A stretch of DNA of 64,000 nucleotides from NCBI RefSeq assembly GCF_022682495.2, contig NC_071392.1, positions 104,770,896 to 104,834,895 on the forward strand, given 5' to 3'. Shown piece by piece: positions 31,640 to 40,395 of this stretch. The position numbers and the translations under genes were made by a program. The DNA is from Desmodus rotundus (lineage: Eukaryota; Chordata; Mammalia; Chiroptera; Phyllostomidae). The notes beneath the pieces were generated by a model. The model did not search any database. It saw only the letters and a program-made list of their open reading frames with translations, and was not told where the DNA came from. The first letter of the stretch is position 1, and every line of letters begins with the position of its first letter.

Positions 31640-34610
31640 TAGCGGTGAGCGGCAACAGGAGTTGAAAGGAGCAGCGAAAACCACATGGCTTAGACTTCTG
31701 GCTTCCACCTAAGATGCAGAAAAGTGGGAGGAGCGTCATTACTGCACTAAAAATTTGTTTCATTGTTACGTGATCTATAAAATTATAACTTTTGTCTAAT
31801 CCATCAGAGAGCTGAGGTTGCAGAGCAACCAATTAACCTGAATTCCAAAGAAGGACAGCAGCCTCCAAGAAGAAATTGGATGCAGGCCCTGGCACACTTG
31901 TGACGCAGGAAGCAGACAAGGTCTGCAGACAAGCAGGCAAGAAGCGTTGGGCTGCAGTTGTACTGGCTTGCTAAGGCCCCGTGTGGCCGGTGTGAGAGTC
32001 GGGGTCTGCAGATACTAAAAGCAGTCGTGGAAACAACAAAACCCAGCCTAGTTTAACTCCTGACAAGACTGACTCCGTCCCGCGCACCAATGGCCTAAGA
32101 AGAGATAAAACAATTTCTAGGCATAAATAATATTGTTCCCAGCCTCTGCTGCTCTACACATTCTGTCCAGACATCAATAAAAAAAATTACAACACATAAA
32201 CAAAAAGCAACTTTACAAAACCAAGAAACCCCCCAAAAGTCCTATTGGCAAGAGACAAAGTAAGCGACAGAACCAGGCTGAAGACCTGGATAGCTCTCTG
32301 GAGTTAACAACTGTAACGGCATGTGAAAGGCTCTGCTGGAAAATGTGGACAACGTGCACACAAACAAAAGGAATTCCAGCAGAGATGTGGAGACTGCAAA
32401 AAAGAGTCGTATGGAAAATTCTAGGGATTCTAAAAACAAAGGATAAAGAATGCCTTTGGCAGGCTCATCCGTACACTCAACAGAGCTGAGGAAAGAATGA
32501 GTGACCTTGAAGAGAGACCGAGAGACCCCCAAACTAAAATAGAAAGGGAAGAAAGAGTGAAGCAAAACAAGACAAAGTGAAGGGACGGAACATCTGAGAG
32601 CTAACAAGTGTGTGATTTGAATCCCAGAAGGAGGAAGGATATAAATAAAAATACGCACACACACAAAATATGACCGAGCTACATATTCAAACTGTTGAAA
32701 AGCAAAGAGAAAGAGAAAGTCGTAAGGCATCTAGCGGAAAAAGACACGCTACCTCCAGAAGAACAAAGGTAAAAGTTAAAGCAGACTTCTCATGAGGGAA
32801 GTTATGTGACCGGAAGACAACAGAACAGTATCTTTAAAATGCTGAGAGAAAAAAAAACTGTGAATCCAGAATTCTATACCCAGCAAAAATATCTTTCAAA
32901 CTTGAAGGAGATAAAACTACTTTTTTCAGATGAACAAAAACCAAATTCATTACCAGCAGGTCAGCACTGTAAGAAATGATAAAGGGCGTTCCAGAGGCAG
33001 AAAGACTAAGGACCAAAGAGAAACCTGGATCTACATACAGAAATGAAGATCTCTGGAAATGGATGAAATAAAGGTAAATATAAAACATTTTTCTGTTTTT
33101 AATCACCTTAAAAGGTAATGGACAACGAAAGGGAAAGAATAGCAACCCACTGTGGGTTCAGAGATATCTAAAGGGAAAATGTATGGCGACAACAATAGTA
33201 AACATTATGGGATGAGGAATTGGAAATATACTGTTAAAAGGTCTTTATGCTACATAAATAGTGGTATAATATTATTTTAAGATTGACTTGATTAGTTGAT
33301 CATATCTTTCTCAAAGGCAGACTTGCCTACCGGGTGCCATAAAAGGGCTGGACGTGGGTTTCTCGGCCACAACGCAAAGCCGCTGGGTGGGGGCCGTGCA
33401 GCTGGGACCCCGGCATCATTCACTGGACTCGGAGCTGAGGAACAACACAGATGTTGCTGAGGTTCATTTGTGTGATACGCTGCGAGTAGTGAACGGTCTT
33501 CCCTGGACACAGTAAGTCTCATTGTCTACTGTTGGTGCCCGTGGGGGTAAGGTTTTCCCTGATAAAATGTAATCAGCCCAAAGGAAGGAAGAAAATGAGG
33601 AAAAATGGAAAACAAGCACAGATGAAAAAATAGAAAACAAATACTGAGGGGGTAGATTTATAATACAAATGTATCAAAAAAAACAACTAAAAGACCAATT
33701 ACTGGGGGAATAAAAGCAAGATTGGGGGAATAAAAGCAAGAGGCAATAATATGCCGTCTACAGGAAACCCAATTTAAGTATAAAGAAGTGCGTGAGTTAA
33801 AAGTGAATAGGTGGAATAAGATATACCACGAAAACACTCCCCGAGGCAAATCGGATCGGCAGTATTCATATCAGGAAAAGCAGACTCCGGAGGAAGGGCA
33901 GTTACAGAGATGCAGAGGGATATCACACAGTGATAAAAGGTTCAACTCACTACGAAGACTTAACGGTCATAAATGTGTATACAACTAATAACAGAACTTC
34001 AAAATACATTAAGTAAAAACCAATAGAATTAAAATAAGAAAGCACAAAATCTATAATACAGTTAAGAAATTCAAAAATTCTCTCTCAGTAATCAATAAAA
34101 TAAGAACTAAACAGAAAAAAAGCTAAGGCTATAGAAAACCTGAACACTATCAATTAACTTGTTCTTTTTTTGTTAATTCTTGTATTTACTTATACATTCA
34201 TTGGCTGATTCTTGTATGTGCCCTGACTGGGGATTGAACCCACAACCTTGGTGTATCAGGATGATGCTGTAACCAACTGAGCCACCGGGTCAGGGCTCAA
34301 CTAACTTGTTCTGATTGACATTTTTATAACACTTTACCCAACAACAGCAAAATAAACATTCTTTTCAACTGCACATAAAACATTCACCAAGATACATCCT
34401 ATCCTGGGCCATAAAACACACCTTAATACATTTCAGAGAATTGAAATCATACAAAATGTGTTTTATGGCCATAAAGAATGAAAATATAAATAATAACAGA
34501 AAAATATCTGGAAAACAGTGCAATACTTGGAAATAAAACACGCTTCAAAATAACCCATGAGTCAAAGATGAAGGTGAAAAGGAAATTAGAAAAACATTTT
34601 GAATAAGATT
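31640..34610 (+). mobile_element. Degenerate L1/HAL1-type LINE, plus orientation, nested insertions
   Basis: A long A-rich element. The left part (about 31,640-32,230) resembles a 5' UTR (CTAAGATGCAGAAAAGTGGG, TTGCAGAGCAACCAATTAAC). The next part resembles the ORF1 region of HAL1/old L1 (AATGCTGAGAGAAAAAAAAA, GAATTCTATACCCAGCAAAA). From about 33,690 it resembles the ORF2 endonuclease region (GCCGTCTACAGGAAACCCAA, TGTGTATACAACTAATAACA, CACCAAGATACATCCTATCC). No long frame survives. It carries a SINE at 34,166-34,297 and an unexplained GC-rich block at about 33,295-33,575. Boundaries are approximate. Confidence 0.65.
34166..34297 (-). mobile_element. tRNA-derived SINE nested in L1, minus orientation
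   Basis: CTTGTATGTGCCCTGACTGG, GGATTGAACCCACAACCTTG and GCCACCGGGTCAGGGCT are the complement of a VES-related head. Flanked by CAATTAACTTGTTCT (34,151-34,165) and CAACTAACTTGTTCT (34,298-34,312), a 14/15 duplication of LINE sequence. Confidence 0.88.
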
Positions 34611-34621
34611 GAAATGCAGCT

Positions 34622-35188
34622 GCCAGCCCCCTAAAGCGCTCCCAAGGTTCCTTGCCTTATTCAGACCTCTGTATAGTTCTCTCCCACACTGTATCAAGGC
34701 TCCTCTGTGGGACCAGTGAGACATGGCAGAAATGATGGCATATACTGCTTTCAAAATTAGGGTTTACAAGGAAGAAAAAAAGGACCACAGCTTTCATCTT
34801 GGGTGTGTGTTCTCTCCGTTGCTTGGACCACCCGCTCTGGGGAAGTGAGCTACCACATTGTCACAGCCCCACAGAGAGGTCCGCAGGGCAAGGGACTGGA
34901 GACTCCAGCCAGCTGCCAGAGAAGAGCAGAGGCCTCCAGCAAGCACATGGCAGGGCATGGAAACAGGTCCCTGGGCCCGCCGGAGCCTGGAGATGGTGCG
35001 GCCTCGCCCGCAGCTTGACTGCAGCCCCTTGAGACACCAAGGCAGAAAGAACCCCTCAGCTAGAGCGTTCCCGGGTTCCTGATGCTCAAAACCTTTGAGA
35101 TAATAAATGCTTCTTGTTTTAAACTGCTAACTTTTGGGATAATTTGCTATGCAGCAACAGATACCATACAGAGTTTTGGTACTAGGGC
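34622..35188 (+). mobile_element. ERVL-MaLR LTR (MLT1-like), solo, plus orientation
   Basis: Ordered matches to the MLT1 type: GGGACCAGTGAGACATGGCA, CTTTCATCTTGGGTGTGTGT, GACTGCAGCCCCTTGAGACA, GAGATAATAAATGCTTCTTG (LTR poly(A) signal) and TTGGGATAATTTGCTATGCA. An old non-coding retroviral LTR with no internal genes. Confidence 0.7.
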
Positions 35189-35279
35189 AGAGGGCTGCTG
35201 TCACAGCTCTCTGAAGTATGGGAGTGGCGTTAGAACTGGGCAATAGACTTCGAGAAGAGTGCAGGGAAAGCCTAAAGTG

Positions 35280-35540
35280 CCTTGAAAAAAAGCCTAGGCT
35301 TCTGATGCACACATAAACCAATCACTAACACTCTACGGCACACCAAAAAATATATTTTTTGCCCATCTGACAAAAAAAAGGTATAATTTTGATTCATTCA
35401 CACTGGATGGATATTGTTGTGTTGACTGTTATTACTTTTTTATTGGACAATCTAAGGGAAAAGAGGTCAGTGTCCCTGACTAAATAGTCAGCTATTATAT
35501 GTCTTAAAAATTCTTGCGGCAGAGCAGTGGGCCATGCGAC
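35280..35540 (-). mobile_element. Bat-type hAT-like non-autonomous element
   Basis: Internal landmarks AATCACTAACACTCTACGGC, GGTATAATTTTGATTCATTC, AAGAGGTCAGTGTCCCTGAC and AAAAATTCTTGCGGCA resemble a hAT-type non-autonomous DNA transposon I associate with bats. Terminal repeats are eroded, so the family is tentative. Confidence 0.45.
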
Positions 35541-35779
35541 ACACTGATTAAAATTCACTGGCAAGAGGAAAGTGAAATAAATACTATCGGAAACTGGGGA
35601 CAGAGGAATTCTTGCTTTGTTGTGGCACGATGTTTAGCAACCCTGTTGCAGTAAGGTGGAAAGAAAAAAATGCGCCTGATGAGTTGAGTGATCCAGCTGA
35701 GGAGGTCTCCAAGGAAGGTGCTGAAGCCGCCCCCTGGCCCCCTCCTTGCTGCTTACAGTAAATGCAGGCAGGGAGAGAG

Positions 35780-36032
35780 ACACTAAAACAACCATTCTCA
35801 AATGAGGGCAGCGTTGCCTCCTGGGGGACCTTTGGCAATGTCTGGAGACATTTTTGGTTGTCCAGACTGGAGGCTGCTACTGGCCTCTAGTTAGTGGAGG
35901 CCAGGGATACTTACAAGACAGATCCCTCTCCCATCAGCTCTTCCCCCCACATCAAAGAATTATCCTGCCCAAAATGTCAGGAGTGCTCAGGTTGGGACAC
36001 CATGAACTACAGGACTGTTCAGTATACGGAGC
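35780..36032 (+). mobile_element. MER20-like hAT-Charlie element
   Basis: CTTTGGCAATGTCTGGAGAC, ATTTTTGGTTGTCCAGACTG, GGCTGCTACTGGCCTCTAGT, CAAAGAATTATCCTGCCCAA and AATGTCAGGAGTGCTCAGGT follow MER20 from end to end. Confidence 0.8.
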
Positions 36033-36764
36033 CAGGACTTCGTGGTAGAAAATCCTCAACCTCTCCAAATGGCAAATGATGGTAAAATTAAGAAATGGTT
36101 TCCTGGCAAAGTTCAAATCCAGGGCATTACAAAACAAACAAACAAATAAACCCAAAAAACAAACCATGGTCCGTAATGAAACTGGGAATGTGACTATAAA
36201 ACCTTTGGTTTACATCTCTGAAAGACTGAAGGCGATGCTTCGGCGTACTATTCAGTCAGATAAAAGACCTCTAAAAAAAGTATAGGTGCCTCAGAGATCC
36301 TGTGAATCAAACAATATGGACTCTAGAAAGCTTAAGGGTATTGTCCCTTAGCCATTCCAGAAGGAGCCTAATGGGGAGAAGGGCTTGTCTCAAAGAAACA
36401 GTGGGCACGGCTATTGCCCGATAGAGTGGACTGGAATAAGATCAGAGTGACCCATAGTTCTTACAAGGATTATACATCCAGGGCATCTCCAGCTTGGACT
36501 TAAAGGGATACAGGGAGCATAGAATAAAGAGAGAGTTTCCAGTTCTGAACAACCTGGAGTAGCTGCATTCCTTTCTACCCCGCCCACTCAGTACAGCTTA
36601 AAATGCTGGCCATTGTGCATTAAAAAAACATAAGAAGGCAGGCCAACCAGGAGCTTCAGACCCAAAGGGCACAGCAATGAGTCCCTGCGAGGGTGCTGGA
36701 GAAGCCGGCCCCCTGGACATGCCACTAAGGCAGACGCAAAAAGCCACCCGCACAAAAGTGACCG

Positions 36765-36960
36765 TATGGGGTTGAACAGTGTCCTCCAAACACAGAATGT
36801 AACCTTACTTGGAAATAGTGTCTTTACAGATCTAATTAGTTAAGAGGAGGTCATTCCGGATTAGGGTGTGTACCAAATACAATAGCTGATGGTCTTATAG
36901 GAAGACTGTGAAATTTTTCCACGTAAATGGAAGGACCACACAAGATGGAATTTGGGAAAT
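36765..36960 (+). repeat. MaLR-type LTR fragment
   Basis: GGGGTTGAACAGTGTCCTCC, AATGTAACCTTACTTGGAAA, TAGTGTCTTTACAGATCTAA and GATGGTCTTATAGGAAGACT resemble the 5' part of a MaLR-family LTR. Partial. Confidence 0.5.
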
Positions 36961-36999
36961 GGCTCTGGGAGCGATCACGGGGGCACAAAGTCGGGTTGT

Positions 37000-38180
37000 G
37001 AAGAACTCCCTGTCCCCTTGGGGATGAACTGCCTACGCAGGCACAGCGGAAGAGAGGGGCGTGCGAGGGGTGAGAAGAGCGGACTAGAACAGAATGATGG
37101 GCACCGGGGCCAGGCTCCCAGGGCTGAATCCAGCTGCCTTGCCTCAGTTGCCAGAGCCCTTCGAAGGCCCTCTGGGCCCTGAGGACAAACTCCAAGCAGC
37201 GTGGTCAAGCTCATCCTCCAGTTTCAGCCACTGCCGCTCTTGGCCCCTTCTGCTCTGGCAGCATGTAACAGTTCATAATCCCCTTGCACACCCATATTTT
37301 TAAAAATTCCCTCATTTGAGAATGCTGTGGCCACCTCACCTCCCTCTGCCCAACCAACTTCTCCTCCTCCTTCTTTCCCTGACCTCCTCAGGCTGGTCCA
37401 ACAACCCATGGGATTGCTTTTATCATAGATAACCCAACTTCTTTCACTTGCCAAAAAATACTCTTTGGGTACCTACTATCTGTCAGGCAGTATTCCAGCC
37501 TCTGGGGACTTATCAATGAATAGAACAGAAAGAACCCCCAGCCTTGAGGAGCCACACTCCCCGGCACCTGTGAGCTTCTTGAGGGGCGGCACACTCTGGC
37601 TCTGATGCTGTCCTCGGTGCCTAGCGCACAGTGGGTCCCCAGCACTTGGCACCCGGGGGCAGCGGGGCAGGTTTAGATGGTTCTAATGCCGCCCACAGAG
37701 TCCAGTAGCGTCCAATTGACGTGAGCTGGAACCGGCAAGGAGAGGAACGCCTGAGCAGGCAGAGGGGCCACGGAGTACTAGGAGACAGGAAGAGAGGAAG
37801 GAGGGAGGAGGAAGGAGGGAAACAGGAAGGAGGGAGGCCATCCTCCGTGTCTTCCTTCCCAAGTCACCTCCTGGGGCTCTTCCCGGGCCACGGCATGTTT
37901 AGCCACACTCCTCCCCCATCCTTCACCTTAATAATAAAGGATTTTTATATATAAGAATCTGTTCTGTAGCCTAGGCTTGGTCCATCACCCCTAAAAGGAA
38001 GAGCTAAGCACTGCTATGCATGCACACCCCTCCGCCCTGGAAGCCGTATGGGGGGAAACAGTTCCCACGCTTGGATGGGTATCAGATTGGCCGACTCTAC
38101 TGGGAGGTCTGTACCCAAGAGGCTGTTTCTCATAAACTCATCAGATTATTCTGATGCAGCAAGCTAGGCAGATTATTCAG
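37000..38180. other. Intergenic, purine-rich stretch, no gene seen
   Basis: No exon recognised. A GGAAGGAGGGAGG-type purine tract lies at about 37,785-37,840 and AATAAAGG at about 37,930. Confidence 0.5.
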
Positions 38181-38189
38181 AGGAGCCCA

Positions 38190-38480
38190 TGTTGTTAAAG
38201 TCTCCTGCAATCTGTCCCACCCCGTCACCACATCTCCCGCCACTGCCGCCCTCCCCTTCCTTCCCTCCATCGGGTCTCTTCTCAGATCTCATCCTGTTGA
38301 TGAGTCCTTCCCATTCCACCCTTTGGCCACAGCAAACCTTCTCCCTTTGCTCTCCTATCCCCTCCGCCCTGTTCAGTCTTCTCCACACACTTACGTTATT
38401 TCCATTTGACACAACGGTGGTGTGCCAGAACCGACGCACGAGGGCTCACAAAAGCCCATTACATTTTCAGGACCTCTGCC
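38190..38480 (+). repeat. L2 LINE-like sequence
   Basis: GTTAAAGTCTCCTGCAATCT and CCACCCCGTCACCACATCTC onward resemble the pyrimidine-rich L2 3' region. Diverged. Confidence 0.45.
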
Positions 38481-38555
38481 GGCTGGTTTTTAAGCATAGC
38501 CATCATTAAAAATTAAGTTATACACACTTAATTAATGATATTAAACACAAAGATG

Positions 38556-38765
38556 GGCCCTGGCTGGTGTGGCTCCATGGACTGAGCACCAGCTTGCGAA
38601 CCGAAGGGTCGCTGGTTCGAATCCCTGTCAGGGTACGTGCCTGGGTTGTGGGCCAGGCACCCAGTAGGGGGCGCACAAGAGACAACCACACATTGAGGTT
38701 TCTCTCCCTCTCTTTCTCCCTCCTTTTCCCTCTCTCTAAAAATAAATAAAATCTTTTAAAAAAGA
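38556..38765 (+). mobile_element. VES-type SINE, plus orientation, consensus B box
   Basis: Well preserved: GCCCTGGCTGGTGTGGCTCC head, pol III B box GGTTCGAATCC at 38,614-38,624, CCAGTAGGGGGCGCACAAGA middle, AAATAAATAAAATC tail. Flanked by ACAAAGATG (38,547-38,555 and 38,766-38,774). Confidence 0.93.
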
Positions 38766-38856
38766 ACAAAGATGAAAATGTTCAAACTCATCACTTTCTA
38801 ATTTAACTACCTTTTACTATTATCTATGTTCTTGAGAGTCTTTACATCCATAGAAA

Positions 38857-39053
38857 TACAGAGTCCAGCACAAATAATGCCCCTTTTTATTATAAAATCA
38901 TAGCATGTAGTTCTGTAACATAACAATATCACACTCAAACACACCATATGCCATTTTAGGTGAAATGGTCAAGTGAAAACTATAAATTATGACACCCATA
39001 TTATTACCCAACCAACCCCGCTCAAGCAGGCCTTATTTCTGTTGAACCCTGTA
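38857..39053 (+). mobile_element. Mariner-type MITE, copy 1 (197 bp)
   Basis: Begins TACAGAGTCCAGCACAAATA and ends with the imperfect inverted complement (TATTTCTGTTGAACCCTGTA). It shares the interior motif GCCATTTTAGGTGAAATG-like sequence and TAACATAACA.TATCACACTCAA with the copy at 61,575-61,783. TA-bounded, no coding capacity. Confidence 0.75.
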
Positions 39054-39206
39054 TCTAATATGTAATAGTATGGTATTGTGCATTTCTGTTCAACTCTGCA
39101 TTCAGTGACATCACATCGGGAGCTTGAAATCAGCTGTGGAAGGAGTGTTTACACCACCGACACAGGTAAACGTGATAAATCAGGTTTATCATTTTGTTGA
39201 TGTGGA

Positions 39207-39385
39207 ACAGGGGTTGGCCATAGGCCAAATGCAGCCCATCTACTATTTTTGTAAATAAAGTTTTATTGCAACACAGCCATCCCACTCATTTACATGTCTT
39301 CTAGAGCTGCTTTCACACTACAACAGCAGAGCTGAACAGTGGCAACTATGTGGCCTTCACAGAAGAAATCTCCTGATCCACGGTC
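39207..39385 (+). mobile_element. hAT-Charlie-type non-autonomous element, copy 1
   Basis: CAGGGGTTGGCCATAGGCCA start, then AAATAAAGTTTTATTGCAAC and ACACAGCCATCCCACTCATT. The same order is found at 51,763-51,920. Confidence 0.65.
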
Positions 39386-39759
39386 CAGCCATAAGAAAGT
39401 AATGGAGACCTTAGTGCTGCTGAGCAAATGTAAACCTGTGTCCTGTTTACAGCTGTTACGTGGGAAGAGCAACACGGTCCAACACAGCAGATAAGTTGAT
39501 CATGTCACTGATGAATGGGTAGCATTCCAGCATCTTTGTTCTCTCACGTTTTTCACTTCTTACTCCTCGTGTAAACGAGAGCACCAGCACTCACACTGGC
39601 ACTACACTTGTTTACCTGTCGCAGCCACAGGCTGGCTGTGGGTGCAAGGGTTGGGCACAGTTCAAGAGAAGCGTGCTGTAAGAATCGACTGGCTAAATGG
39701 AATTGACAAGCAAGAGCATTGCCACATTTCATTATTTTAGATTCCCATCAGATCTTATA

Positions 39760-39785
39760 ACACACACACACACACACACACACAC
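39760..39785 (+). repeat. (AC)n dinucleotide microsatellite
   Basis: Thirteen uninterrupted AC units. Confidence 0.98.
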
Positions 39786-39839
39786 TTTGTTTTCGGGAGC
39801 CAATGATTAAACATGGACGAGCACACACACCATGTCGTT

Positions 39840-39930
39840 GGCCCTCCACTAGAATGTAAGTTCCTGAAGGGTAGGGATTCTCTTTCACTCCAGTACTTAG
39901 AACATCACCTGACATGTAGCCGGGCCACGG
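39840..39930 (+). repeat. L2 3'-end fragment
   Basis: ACTAGAATGTAAGTTCCTGA, AGGGTAGGGATTCTCTTTCA and CACCTGACATGTAGCCGGGC resemble the L2 terminus. Confidence 0.55.
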
Positions 39931-40395
39931 TTAACACGTGTGACGTGACTGCACAGATGAGCATAGCTGGAAACCCCTGGTTTCGTGGGTTGACTGTCAG
40001 ACCTTAGGTCTCCGGCTCTTCCATTATCCACCTGTAGGCCTTGAGGAAACTATTTATTCTCTTTGAACCTTGGCTTCTTCATTTAAAAGGAGGAGTAACC
40101 CTCCTGCCTCACAGGGAGGAGGTGATAACATGCGTCCCTGCCTGCCACATACCAGGCTTCTCCTCTGATGGGAGCTTCTTCCTGACACGCTGCCCCGGCC
40201 ACACACATACTCCTTGGAGACCCAGCCCTGCTGTTGTCACACATTTCAGTGATGTCACAGCTCCCCTCCCTGGGGGCTGCAGCGCACCCACCCTCACACC
40301 CAGCCTGCGAGCTGGCTGAACCTGGAGGGGCAAGGCTCAGGCAGCACCTGGTACCAGTGTTGCTCCATCTGTCTTTGAGGCCTCACAGCCCCAGC

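Noticed and set aside
34622..35188. Possible intact endogenous retrovirus
   Set aside because: Only a solo old LTR-like segment is visible. No gag, pol or env coding sequence flanks it.
39760..39785. Repeat arrays that might suggest CRISPR
   Set aside because: Simple dinucleotide microsatellite; no spaced identical repeats, and the genome is mammalian.
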